Below are positions 1 to 9,844 of a DNA stretch of 64,000 nt, one piece after another. Source of the DNA: an uncultured Porphyromonadaceae bacterium (GTDB lineage Bacteria; Bacteroidota; Bacteroidia; Bacteroidales; Muribaculaceae). The stretch's first letter is position 1. Each line of letters begins with the position of its first letter. A program made the translations under genes and the position numbers. A model generated the notes under the pieces. The model saw only the letters and a program-made list of their open reading frames with translations. It had not been told where the DNA came from and ran no database searches. The stretch is taken from contig CAMJZI010000001.1 in the NCBI GenBank assembly GCA_946410185.1, positions 1-64,000 of the forward strand, given 5' to 3'.

Positions 1-111
1 TTGACCTATAGAACCACTATAAGTCAATTTCATCCTGCAAAATGACCTATACGCCTGAAATAATTGCTCGTTTCGGACTCCTCACGTCCATTGCAGGCGC
101 CGAGCCGTTGA

Positions 112-1152
112 TCACTTCCCCTCGTTGCTCAGCAGGAACTTGCGCTTGGGGGCGATGGCGACAAAATCCTCGTGGGTCAGCGGCGCGATGCGCTCGAGCA
201 TGCCGCCCAGGCGCTTGGCAACCTTGTACTCCTCGGGTTCGGTCTCGGGCACCTCATTCAGCAATTGCAACACACGGGGCCTGATGGCCGAAAATTCAAA
301 CACCATCGACGTGTTGAACCACGCGTCGGCATGGCTGGCAAACGGCAGAATCCACATGTGCTCGCCACGCAACACGCCAGGCCACCATTGCAGCGTCTGC
401 AAGGCACTGGCACCACGGCTGTTATAGTCACGATAGATGCGGCGCAACAAACGGTTGTCATGCTCGCCCAGCCCTGCCTTCTCTCCATAGTAGATCGTGG
501 CCTGGGCAGTGACAAAGAGCTTGAACTTCAGCTCGTCATCTATCTCGGGAACCAATTGGGGATTGAGCGCGTGCAAGCCCTCGAGAAATAGCAGGCTGTT
601 GCTCTCGAGTTTGAGCGTATTGCCGCGGTAGGTGCGCTCTCCCTTGACGTAGTCATAGGTAGGCATCGACACCTGATCTCCTGCCAGCAGGCTGGACACG
701 TCGCGGCCCAGCTGCTTCAAGTCCAACCCATAAAAAGACTCATAGTCGATCTCGCCATGCATATCGAGCGGACGCTGGCTCAGATTAAGGAAATAATTGT
801 CAAGAGAGACAACGCAGGGCTGAATGCCGTTATCACGCAGCATGTGGTTGAGGAAACGCGATGTGGTCGTCTTGCCCGAACACGATGGCCCGGCAACGAG
901 CACCATGCGCAAGCCCTCCTGGCGGAATCGGCGCGTGATTTCGGTCGTGATACGCTCCAGGCGCTTGCTGTGCTGGAATTCGTCCTCGGCTATCAGGTCG
1001 GGGGCATAACCTTGCGAAATCACCTCGTTAAAGAGCGAGATGCCGTTTTGGCCCTGCGATTCCATGCGCCTGATGGTTCCACAGAAGTCCTCCAGTGACA
1101 TATGCTTCTTGGCCGCCGTCTGCTGTTCAGCACTTGCTGTAATGTCAATCAT
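112..1152 (-). CDS. Uridine kinase-like nucleoside kinase, short form lacking the N-terminal TGS-like region
   Basis: P-loop VAGPSCSGKTTTSRFL, then VVSLDNYF and DNRLLRRIYRDY; paralogous to the next gene. Confidence 0.85.
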   Translation of the reverse strand: MIDITASAEQQTAAKKHMSLEDFCGTIRRMESQGQNGISLFNEVISQGYAPDLIAEDEFQHSKRLERITTEITRRFRQEGLRMVLVAGPSCSGKTTTSRFLNHMLRDNGIQPCVVSLDNYFLNLSQRPLDMHGEIDYESFYGLDLKQLGRDVSSLLAGDQVSMPTYDYVKGERTYRGNTLKLESNSLLFLEGLHALNPQLVPEIDDELKFKLFVTAQATIYYGEKAGLGEHDNRLLRRIYRDYNSRGASALQTLQWWPGVLRGEHMWILPFASHADAWFNTSMVFEFSAIRPRVLQLLNEVPETEPEEYKVAKRLGGMLERIAPLTHEDFVAIAPKRKFLLSNEGK

Positions 1153-1217
1153 TGGGTCTATTGTTATATTTTAAGTGTTATTAATTGGCTCAGAATAGTG
1201 CAATTATATCATAAGCA

Positions 1218-1250
1218 GTGGGCCCTATTGCACATCACAATAGAGCCCAC
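1218..1250 (-). terminator. Hairpin between the two nucleoside kinase genes
   Basis: GTGGGCCCTATTG / CAATAGAGCCCAC, 13-bp stem with one mismatch. Confidence 0.6.
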
Positions 1251-1258
1251 TTGGTTTG

Positions 1259-2956
1259 TTAGTAGTGAAAACTGCTGCCTCCCAGAAATTCTCGCAGCAA
1301 ACTCGTGCTGGGAATATCTTTCTCATCGATAGACTCAAAATAGTTCAAGAATTTTATCAGTCGCGAGGCCTCGGCATACTCGGGCGTATTACTGGGCACT
1401 TGCTGCAGGATGGGCAACGCATAGCTCTTCATCACCGAGAGCTCAAACAGCAGCGAGGAGTTGAACATGGCGTCGGCATTCTCGTGGAAGGGCATGATCC
1501 ACTTGTCCTCGCCACGGCGCACACTGGGCCACCGCTTGATGGTGTCCAGGGCTCCACAACCACGGTACTTGTAGTCGCGTATGATGCGCCGCAACAGGCG
1601 GTTGTCATAGGTCCCTATCCAGTTGTGGTCGTCGATATTGAGCGTGGTCAGTGCCGAGACAAACACACGGAACTTCTGCTCGTCGGGGATGGTGCTGGTG
1701 AGCTCGGGATTCAGACCATGAATGCCCTCCATGAGCAGGATGTCGCCCTGCTCGAGCTTGAGGGTGTTGCCCAGGTACTCGCGCTCGCCTGTCTTGAAGT
1801 TATAGGTGGGCATGGCTACCTCCTTGCCCGCCAGCAGGTCGGTCACGTCTTTGTTGAACTGCTCCAGATCAAGGGCATAGAGCGACTCGTAGTCATAGTC
1901 GCCCTTCTCGTCACGCGGCGTGCGGTCACGGTTGACGAAGTAGTTATCCAGTTCTACCACCTTGGGCACGATGCAGTTGGTTATCAACTGGATGGCCAGG
2001 CGCTTGGACGAGGTGGTCTTGCCGCTCGACGACGGGCCGGCAATGAGCACCACGCGGGCGCCGCCCTCGTGGTAGCGGCGGGTAATCTCGTCGGCTATCT
2101 GGATAAAGTACTTATTGTGCAGGGCCTCTACCACGTTGATGAGCAAGGGGGCATAACCAGCATTGATAGCCCTGTTGAGCTCGCCAACGTCGCCCACACG
2201 GATGATTTTGTTAAAGTTGATGTAATCGGTGAATGCGTTGAACAGCTTGGGCTGCGGCGCCCATTTGACCACCTTGCTGATATCTGCGCGGTCGGGACCC
2301 AGCAGCAGCATGCCCTTCTCGTAGGGGACAAGATCAAAGACCTTGAGCATACCGGTCGAGGGAACCAGGGGACCATAGAAGCTGTCGATGATATCGTCCA
2401 GCTTGTAATAGATGGTATAGAGCTGATTGACGGTCTCCAGAATGCGCACCTTGTCCTTGAGACCCTGCTTGCGGAACATCTCGATGACGTCGGCTGTCAG
2501 GCGCTCGCGACGCTTGAATGGCATGTCGGCAGCGATAATCTCGCCCATGCGATGCTTGAGCTGCTCGATGACTTGCGGGGTGAGGAAATCCTCCTCGTGC
2601 TTGATCTGGCAATAATGGCCGCTACTGATGCTGTGCTGGATGCACAGGCGCTTGCCGGGATACAAGTCGTTAAGGGCCTTGTACAAGACCATGCACAACG
2701 AGCGGGTAAAAACTCGATAACCGGCATTGGAGGTGATGTCGATAAACTCGATGTGTTTGGGAGCAAAAACAGGATAGTGAAGATCCTCGACCTTGTTGTT
2801 GACAAGCACGCACACAGCCTCGCCTTTAAGCCCCAGACGACCCTTGACCGTGTCATAGAGGTCGATGAGCGCATCGCCGCCTTCGATTGCTAAATACTCG
2901 TTAGTATTCTTGCAGAAGACCTTGAGTTCATCGTACTTTTTCATATTGATGAGCAA
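1259..2956 (-). CDS. Nucleoside kinase (uridine kinase family, N-terminal TGS/ThrRS-like region)
   Basis: 565 aa; IAGPSSSGKTTSSKRLAIQL P-loop, HHxxH-like HSISSGHYC region, C-terminal kinase domain. Confidence 0.9.
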   Translation of the reverse strand: MLINMKKYDELKVFCKNTNEYLAIEGGDALIDLYDTVKGRLGLKGEAVCVLVNNKVEDLHYPVFAPKHIEFIDITSNAGYRVFTRSLCMVLYKALNDLYPGKRLCIQHSISSGHYCQIKHEEDFLTPQVIEQLKHRMGEIIAADMPFKRRERLTADVIEMFRKQGLKDKVRILETVNQLYTIYYKLDDIIDSFYGPLVPSTGMLKVFDLVPYEKGMLLLGPDRADISKVVKWAPQPKLFNAFTDYINFNKIIRVGDVGELNRAINAGYAPLLINVVEALHNKYFIQIADEITRRYHEGGARVVLIAGPSSSGKTTSSKRLAIQLITNCIVPKVVELDNYFVNRDRTPRDEKGDYDYESLYALDLEQFNKDVTDLLAGKEVAMPTYNFKTGEREYLGNTLKLEQGDILLMEGIHGLNPELTSTIPDEQKFRVFVSALTTLNIDDHNWIGTYDNRLLRRIIRDYKYRGCGALDTIKRWPSVRRGEDKWIMPFHENADAMFNSSLLFELSVMKSYALPILQQVPSNTPEYAEASRLIKFLNYFESIDEKDIPSTSLLREFLGGSSFHY

Positions 2957-3171
2957 TTTGGAATTGCAAAATTACAAAAAATTCCTGAATTCCGGCAGTT
3001 TTTGTCCGATATTCTCATTATGACGTGGCAGAACTTCTTTTTCCATGTCAGGGCTGATTCATGCCGTTATGGGTAAAAAACTCGATGAAATCGACGTTTT
3101 TTGCACTTCAAGGGGCGGCGATATTGATTAATTGCTTACCTTTATGGGCATGTAAAAATACAATAACGTTT

Positions 3172-3927
3172 ATGATCAGAATCAATTTTTTACTTATGGC
3201 AATGATGATTGTTGGTGCCATGTGCGGTTGCACGGCACAGGAGAGTGTGGAGAATGGTTGTGACACCTTCAAGACGCAGGGCGGCACAACAGTGAGGATG
3301 TATTGCATCAAGCACGGTAGCGTGAGGATGCAGGTGGGTGACAAGTGGATTTATGTGGATCCCGTGACGACGGCTGTCAAGCCCGAGACCGACTACTCTA
3401 CCCTGCCCCAGGCCGACTACATCCTGGTGACCCACGAGCACTTTGACCACCTGGACTCGGTGGCCATCAACCAGCTGAGCAAGCCCGGCACCGTGCTCAT
3501 CACCAATGCCCGCTGCCACGAGTTGCTGGGCGGCATGGGCGACGTGATGGCCAATGGCGACAGCCGCACCCTGGCCGAGGGCTGGACCGTTGAGGCTGTG
3601 CCGGCCTACAACAACTCGCCCGACAAACTTCAGTTCCACCCCAAGGGCCGTGACAACGGCTTCGTGCTGACGATTGAGGGAATGCGCATCTACATCGCCG
3701 GTGATACCGAGGACATCCCCGAGATGGCCTCTATCAAGGACATCGACGTGGCCTTCCTGCCCTGCAACCTGCCCTTCACGATGACGCCCGAGCAGTGTGC
3801 CCGTGCCGCCACGATGGTTGGGCCCACGGTGCTCTTCCCCTACCACTACGGCCAGACCGACATCCAGCAAGTGGTCAAGCAGCTCGACGGCAGTGGCATC
3901 GATGTGCGCATCCGCGATTACCAGTAA
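3172..3927 (+). CDS. MBL-fold metal-dependent hydrolase, predicted lipoprotein (UlaG-like)
   Basis: VTHEHFDHLDS metal motif and IAGDTEDIPEM; lipobox-like GAMCGC supports a start at 3172 rather than 3061. Confidence 0.85.
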   Translation: MIRINFLLMAMMIVGAMCGCTAQESVENGCDTFKTQGGTTVRMYCIKHGSVRMQVGDKWIYVDPVTTAVKPETDYSTLPQADYILVTHEHFDHLDSVAINQLSKPGTVLITNARCHELLGGMGDVMANGDSRTLAEGWTVEAVPAYNNSPDKLQFHPKGRDNGFVLTIEGMRIYIAGDTEDIPEMASIKDIDVAFLPCNLPFTMTPEQCARAATMVGPTVLFPYHYGQTDIQQVVKQLDGSGIDVRIRDYQ

Positions 3928-3971
3928 CTCAAGATTTTCTAGACAATCTAGATATTCTAGATAATAAAAAA

Positions 3972-4005
3972 GCTGCCGCCGTGTCGTGAGTGACGCGGCG
4001 GCAGC
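3972..4005. terminator. Bidirectional terminator between convergent genes
   Basis: GCTGCCGCCGTGTC / GACGCGGCGGCAGC, 14-bp stem with one G-T wobble, 6-nt loop. Confidence 0.8.
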
Positions 4006-4056
4006 CATTTCTTATTGTGCTGTGACCCTGGGATGGGTCACGCGGTGGTCACGCGA

Positions 4057-5778
4057 TTACCAACCGGGGTTCTGGCCAATCTCGGGATTCAGGTTGATCT
4101 GATCATCGGGAATGGGGAACAGGTTGTACTTGGCATCCCACTTGCGCGGAGCACCGTTGTTCGTGCAGTTGATGTAACCGTCGGCATCGATGGTGACGTC
4201 GCTGATCTTCACGCCCTGGGCGTCATATCCGCCAACGTAGGCACCACGGCTCAGGTTGGGATTGTTGTCGGTGTCAAGCAATGAGAGCTGGTTCCAGCGA
4301 ACCAGTGACCAGTAGCGGTCGTTCATACAGTACATCATCTCGACGCGGCGCTCGCGGCGAACCTCCCAGATGATGTTGCTCACGCCCATGTTATTGGCGG
4401 GATCGGCCTCAACAGCGGTGGTCAGGTGAGGCATGCTCACGCGGTCACGCAGCAGGTTGATGGACTTGTCGAGGTCGTTCTGGGTGATGTTGCCCAGTTC
4501 GGCGCAAGCCTCGGCATAGTTCAGCAGGATCTCGGCATACCAGAAGATGGGAGCGTCGGTCCAGTTACCATAGGTGCTCTGACGGTTGGTGTTGTCAATC
4601 AGGTTGGTATCAAACAGGAATACACCATAACCGGTCGAAGCGGTGGACTGGGCACCGCCAAAGCGAGCGTAACCACAGCCGGGGAATTGCAGGATCTTGT
4701 CAACCTGAGCGCTCAGGCGCGGGTCGCGGGTCGCGAGCACGTTGCTGATGTCGATGTAGTGAGCCTCGCCCAGGCCCGAGTTGTCGTCGAGGACAACCAC
4801 GGTACCGTGGTCGCTGGTGTTCAGGGCGGTGGTAGCCAGGGGCTTACCGTCCTTGAACAGGTAACTGTCGAAAGCATCCTTGGTCATACCGTTGACCTGG
4901 GTTGAACCGCAGGTGTAGTCGATAGTACCATGGGCAAACGTACCCTTGATGTAGTGCTTGTACAGGATCATCTCCTTGTTACCAGCCAGATCAAGCGAGT
5001 TGAAGTTGGCCTGGTAGTTGCTGTTGAGGCTGAAGTTGCCCGAGTTCATGATCTCCTCACAGGCCTTCTTGGCTTCGGTCAGGTAGGCGTTGGCGCGGGT
5101 ATTGTCGTTCTTGACATACTTGCTGTAGTCACCCTCATACAGGCACACCTCGGCCTTCATGGCCAGAGCAACCCACTTGTTGAAAGCGGTGCGCGAATTG
5201 GCATTGTCGGTGATGTTGGCGCAAGCATAGTTCAGATCCTCAAGCACCTTGTCCATGACGATGTTGCGGGGCTGACGGGGACCGTACAGAATATCATTAT
5301 CACTGGGATCGAGCACCTTGTCTACCCAGTAGCAGTCGCCATAGGCACGCACGAGCTTGTAGTGCTGCCATGCGCGGTACAGGCGGCCGATACCCAGCCA
5401 GTTGGCCCTCTTGGCCTCGCTCATCGACTCAATGCTTGGGATAGCGGCAATCATCGTGTTGGCACGGCGAATCTCCACATAGGGCGTGTTCCATGCACCA
5501 GCGCTACCAGGAACGTTCATGTAGGTCCACTTGGTGATACCAGTCGAAGCCTGGTCGTCGTTCAGCGTGTTGAAATAGTAGTCACCGCTGCCGCTGCCAT
5601 AACCCGTAAAGGTGTTATAGAAGGAGTTGGCGAACAGCTGGACGTTGGTCTCACTGGTAAAATAGTTGTCCTTGGTAAACTGATCGTAGGGGTCAGTGTC
5701 GAGAACATCATTGCAAGATGCCAGCGACAACAAGGCAACACCCAGTCCACACAGTATAATTGATTTGAGTGATTTCAT
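4057..5778 (-). CDS. SusD/RagB family nutrient-binding outer membrane lipoprotein
   Basis: Signal MKSLKSIILCGLGVALLSLASC; SusD-type C-terminal region (EVRRERRVEMMYCMNDRYWSLVRW, KYNLFPIP); paired with SusC. Confidence 0.93.
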   Translation of the reverse strand: MKSLKSIILCGLGVALLSLASCNDVLDTDPYDQFTKDNYFTSETNVQLFANSFYNTFTGYGSGSGDYYFNTLNDDQASTGITKWTYMNVPGSAGAWNTPYVEIRRANTMIAAIPSIESMSEAKRANWLGIGRLYRAWQHYKLVRAYGDCYWVDKVLDPSDNDILYGPRQPRNIVMDKVLEDLNYACANITDNANSRTAFNKWVALAMKAEVCLYEGDYSKYVKNDNTRANAYLTEAKKACEEIMNSGNFSLNSNYQANFNSLDLAGNKEMILYKHYIKGTFAHGTIDYTCGSTQVNGMTKDAFDSYLFKDGKPLATTALNTSDHGTVVVLDDNSGLGEAHYIDISNVLATRDPRLSAQVDKILQFPGCGYARFGGAQSTASTGYGVFLFDTNLIDNTNRQSTYGNWTDAPIFWYAEILLNYAEACAELGNITQNDLDKSINLLRDRVSMPHLTTAVEADPANNMGVSNIIWEVRRERRVEMMYCMNDRYWSLVRWNQLSLLDTDNNPNLSRGAYVGGYDAQGVKISDVTIDADGYINCTNNGAPRKWDAKYNLFPIPDDQINLNPEIGQNPGW

Positions 5779-5904
5779 ATTTTTTCTAAGTTTTTAGTTT
5801 TAAGTTTTTAGTTTTAAGTATAATTTGTATCGCCTGGAAAATGAATTGTCTCTCGGTAATATTACTTACAACTTAAAACTTACAATTTAAAACTCAATTA
5901 ATAC

Positions 5905-8900
5905 TTACTTCACAATGATCTCGCAGATTGAAACACGATTCCAGCTCAACTCATCAAACATCTTGCTGATGCCCTGACCCTGGGCATTGATGCGCTTGGC
6001 ATCAATGCCATACTTGTTCACGAGCATGTCCTTCACGCTGGCGGCACGGCCGTTAGCGAGCTTGATGTTGTTGTCCATCGGACCCTCGGGTGAGGCATAA
6101 CCGTTGATGACGCAGGTTGCCTCGGGGTGGCTCTTCAAGTAAGCGGCAACACGCTCCACGTTAGGACGCTGGTCGGCGCTGACGGCGGTCTTGTTCACGG
6201 GGAAGTGAACGAGCACGTTCATGTACTGCTTGCTGTTGTCTACCACCTTGGGAGCGGAATTCTTGGCAGCATTCAGGTCGTTGCGGCAGTTGGCCAGAGC
6301 GCGGTTGGCGGCATCCAGGTCATTCTGCAACTGGGCCAGACGGCTGTTATAGTTGTTCTCAGCATCGGCGAGCTGAGCGCGCAGGTCATTGATCTGGGCA
6401 TTCAGGGCGCTGTTGTCGGCGGGAGCGGCAACGGCACTGCGGTTGTTGCTGCCGAAGGTCAACTGCACACCCACACTGTAAGTGCGCATGACAGGCTCGG
6501 TACGGCCCCAAACGGCGTTACTTAAGTAACCCACACCGGTGTTGATCTCGGGATCGATGCCAGTGCCGTTGTTGTGGTTGATGATGTCGAACAGGTTGTC
6601 GGTCGAAGCATAGATGCGCAGCTTCTCGATCATGGCCTTGCGGGTCCAGTTCTGAGGCAGCGTGTAACCCACGGTGATGTTCTTCATGCGCAGGTAAGCC
6701 ATGTTCACCAGATACTTGCTCTGGGGATAGAAGTTGAACTTACCCAGGTCAAGGATGTCGCTCGAAGCGTTACCACGGCCGGCACCACCAGCCCACATAC
6801 GCGGGAATTCGGCGCCCTGGTCGATCTTGCCAGCGGCATAGTCGGCCTCGGTGATATAGCTGGTCTGGTTGTCATAGATGGCATCAGCACCACGCATGAA
6901 CGGCATCACGAATGCAGACTGGGTCCACATGTCGCGCTTGCCCACGCCCTGCATGTAGATATCAATATCAATGCCCTTCCAGGCAGCGCCCAGACGCAGT
7001 GAGTACTGGTAGCGCGGGGTGAAGTTACCAATGCGCTTCAGGTCACCGTGATCCTCGGGAGTACCCTTGCCCCAGTCGATAACGCCGTTACCGTCCAGGT
7101 CCTTGAACTTGATGTCACCAGGGCCATAGACGAAGCCGTTGGACTGCAGCTTGGTCTGGTCGGCAACGCCAGCGGCATAGGTGCCGTCGGCATTGAAGTC
7201 CTTGAAGTCGAAGTAGCGGTCGGTCTCAAAGCCCCAGATCTCGCCATACTCCTTGCCAGAGTAATTGTTGTTGATCATGTTGTTGCTGTCCCACTTGATG
7301 ACCTTGGTTTTGTAGTCACTCAAGACTGCGGTTGCATAGAAATCAACATTGCCGATGCGGTTGCGGTAGTCAAGGCTGACTTCCCAACCACGGGTGCGCA
7401 TATCACCAGCGTTCTCCCATGCGGCGTCTGCACCAATAACTGAAGGCAGAGCCTTGCCAGGAGCAAGCATGTCCTTATTTTCACGCTGGAACCAGTCGGC
7501 AATCAAGTTCAGGTGGCCGTTAAAGAAGGCCAAGTCAATACCCACGTTCAGGGTATGGATTTTCTCCCAGGTCAGGGATTCAGAAACCATCTTGGGAGCA
7601 CCAAAGAAGTCCAAGGGCAAATCATTAGAACTTAACCAATTAATGTGTCTGGTATTGCGTTCACCATAATCCTTGTTCTTTTCCAGGGTCTCGATGAACA
7701 TGTAATCACCCACCTCTTGGTTACCGATTACACCATAAGATGCACGGATCTTGGCATTGCTGATGGTGTTCTTGATGGGTGCCCAGAAGGCCTCCTCGCT
7801 GATGCGGTAACCAATCGATGCCGAGGGGAAGAATGCCCACTGATCCTTCTTGGGGAACTTGCTCGAACCGTCATAGCGGCCGTTCAACTCGATCAGGTAG
7901 CGACCCTTGTAGTCATAATTGATGCGGCCAAAGAAGCCCGCCGAGCCCCAGTGGTTGTGGTGATGCTCATAACTATAGTCCTCATTGCTGAGAGCCAACT
8001 CAGGCATGTTAATATCCTGGATGCCATGACGCTCGTAGTAGAGGTACTCATAGTCAGTCTTATCCACGTTGGCACCCACCTTCAGGTTGAAGTTGTGGGC
8101 ATCGTTGATCGACTTGAAAAAGTCGAAGTAACCGTTGGCAACGTGGTTCTCCTTGAAAGCGCGAGAGGTCTCGATGAAGGTCGAGGACGTGATGTCCACA
8201 GGTCCCTGGGGATTCAGACCCCAAGTGTTATAGACAATCGAGGGAAGACCTACGCCTTTGTACCTGTTGGTCCTCTTGATGAAGGTGTAGTCGGCATTGA
8301 AGCTCAGGCCGTAGCCAAAGTCAATCTTGCCAAACACGCCCAAGCTCATGTTGTTCATCTTGTAGTAGCTGTCACCACCGGTGTTGCGACCGCCAATCAT
8401 GGTGCGGGCGTCATACTGCTTGCCATCCTCGGGATTCACAAAGTAGCCGTAGGGGCCAAAGAACGAGCCCCAGCGCCACAGGTACTGGTAGGTACCGGCA
8501 CCGCGCTTATAGGGGGTCTCAAAGGTCCTGTCAACGTAGCTCACACGGGTACCGAGTTCCAACCAATCGGTAGCACGTACCGAAACGTTGGCAGTGGCAT
8601 TGTACTTGCGGAACTTGTCGGGGTTGAAGTTCATCAACGATTGCTTCTGGTTGTAACCAACGCTGGTGTAGAAATTGATGCGACCCGAGTTACCAGTTAC
8701 GCTCAGGTTGTGACTCTGGCTGGGAGCATGGTTGTTGAACATGATGCCAGGCACATCCCAGTTGGCATAGTAACCGTTCTCATCATAGTCGTCACCATAG
8801 ACCATCTCGCGATACTTGTCCTTGATGTCGCCATGCTTCTTGATCCAGTTGTTGATACCATTCTGGAATTCCTCGCTGTCGAGATACATACCGAAGAGTT

Positions 8901-9768
8901 CCGATGCAACGCCCATGCGCTTGTTCACGTCGTTAAGGGCGCTCACCTGGGTGGGCACGTTGGGATAGTCGGGCAGCGTGGTTGCCTGACTCCAAGCGAA
9001 GTTGTTGTTGTAGCTTATCCTGACGTTATCCTTCACGTGAGCGGTCTTGGTAGTGATCAATACAACACCAAAGGCTGCACGAGTACCGTAGATCGAGGTC
9101 GAAGCAGCATCCTTCAAGACACTGATGTTCTCGATATCGGCGGGGTTGAGGTCACCCAGGGTTTCAACGGGGACACCATCAACGATGTACAACGGGGTAG
9201 AAATACCATCATTGGACAGCGTACCGATACCACGGATGACGATTGAGGGATCGGCGCTGATGTCACCGTTAGCGTTCAAAATGGTCAAGCCGGGAACGTT
9301 ACCCTGAAGAGACTTGCGGATGTCGGTCTCGGACTTGGAACCAAGCACTTTGTCCACATCCACGGTGCTCACGGCGCCGGTCAGGTTGGCCTTGCGCTGT
9401 GTACCGTAACCAACGACTACGATCTCATCGAGCTTGGCGTTATCCTCGGCGAGGACAACACGCATGCCGTTGCTGGCACGCAACTCCTGCGTCTTGTAGC
9501 CGATGAATGAAATCTGAAGCTTAGCGTTTGGGCTAGCTTTGAACGAGAAGTTACCGTCCACATCGGTAGATGTGCCACGGGTCGTTCCAACCTCGACAAT
9601 GCTGGCGCCGATGACGGGTTCTCCCTGCTCATCGACAACACGGCCTGTCACAATGCTGGTGGCGGTACTTGCCGTCACCTGGGGCGCGGGTGCTGCCTGG
9701 GCCTGATAACCAGTGCCGCAGAACATCAACAAGGCGCCCAAAAGAGCTAAATGTCCTTTCATAAGCAT
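5905..9768 (-). CDS. SusC/RagA TonB-dependent transporter fused at the C terminus to a coiled coil and an OmpA-like domain
   Basis: CarboxypepD_reg-like domain, plug (VVVGYGTQRKANLTGAV...), barrel ending TYSVGVQLTF, then 182 extra aa including VLVHFPVNKTAVSADQ...VINGYASPEGPMDNNIKLANGRAASVKDML. Confidence 0.93.
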   Translation of the reverse strand: MLMKGHLALLGALLMFCGTGYQAQAAPAPQVTASTATSIVTGRVVDEQGEPVIGASIVEVGTTRGTSTDVDGNFSFKASPNAKLQISFIGYKTQELRASNGMRVVLAEDNAKLDEIVVVGYGTQRKANLTGAVSTVDVDKVLGSKSETDIRKSLQGNVPGLTILNANGDISADPSIVIRGIGTLSNDGISTPLYIVDGVPVETLGDLNPADIENISVLKDAASTSIYGTRAAFGVVLITTKTAHVKDNVRISYNNNFAWSQATTLPDYPNVPTQVSALNDVNKRMGVASELFGMYLDSEEFQNGINNWIKKHGDIKDKYREMVYGDDYDENGYYANWDVPGIMFNNHAPSQSHNLSVTGNSGRINFYTSVGYNQKQSLMNFNPDKFRKYNATANVSVRATDWLELGTRVSYVDRTFETPYKRGAGTYQYLWRWGSFFGPYGYFVNPEDGKQYDARTMIGGRNTGGDSYYKMNNMSLGVFGKIDFGYGLSFNADYTFIKRTNRYKGVGLPSIVYNTWGLNPQGPVDITSSTFIETSRAFKENHVANGYFDFFKSINDAHNFNLKVGANVDKTDYEYLYYERHGIQDINMPELALSNEDYSYEHHHNHWGSAGFFGRINYDYKGRYLIELNGRYDGSSKFPKKDQWAFFPSASIGYRISEEAFWAPIKNTISNAKIRASYGVIGNQEVGDYMFIETLEKNKDYGERNTRHINWLSSNDLPLDFFGAPKMVSESLTWEKIHTLNVGIDLAFFNGHLNLIADWFQRENKDMLAPGKALPSVIGADAAWENAGDMRTRGWEVSLDYRNRIGNVDFYATAVLSDYKTKVIKWDSNNMINNNYSGKEYGEIWGFETDRYFDFKDFNADGTYAAGVADQTKLQSNGFVYGPGDIKFKDLDGNGVIDWGKGTPEDHGDLKRIGNFTPRYQYSLRLGAAWKGIDIDIYMQGVGKRDMWTQSAFVMPFMRGADAIYDNQTSYITEADYAAGKIDQGAEFPRMWAGGAGRGNASSDILDLGKFNFYPQSKYLVNMAYLRMKNITVGYTLPQNWTRKAMIEKLRIYASTDNLFDIINHNNGTGIDPEINTGVGYLSNAVWGRTEPVMRTYSVGVQLTFGSNNRSAVAAPADNSALNAQINDLRAQLADAENNYNSRLAQLQNDLDAANRALANCRNDLNAAKNSAPKVVDNSKQYMNVLVHFPVNKTAVSADQRPNVERVAAYLKSHPEATCVINGYASPEGPMDNNIKLANGRAASVKDMLVNKYGIDAKRINAQGQGISKMFDELSWNRVSICEIIVK

Positions 9769-9844
9769 GTTTTAGTTAGTAATATTAATAAATTATTAAT
9801 TGTTAATTCATAATCAAATGCCGCATAATTGCAACCATTCTCAA

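Noticed and set aside
1256-2893. 545-aa plus-strand ORF antisense to the nucleoside kinase
   Set aside because: Shadow ORF from biased codon usage; the minus strand encodes a clear kinase.
3061-3171. Upstream extension of the MBL hydrolase ORF
   Set aside because: The signal peptide and lipobox begin at the ATG at 3172; the upstream residues are not signal-like.
5905-6460. SusC-OmpA junction considered as a frameshift or two separate genes
   Set aside because: The frame is continuous through barrel end, coiled coil and OmpA module; no stop codon or obvious internal promoter separates them.
7645-9246. 533-aa plus-strand ORF antisense to susC
   Set aside because: Shadow ORF with low-complexity Val/Leu/Gly-rich translation and no family resemblance.
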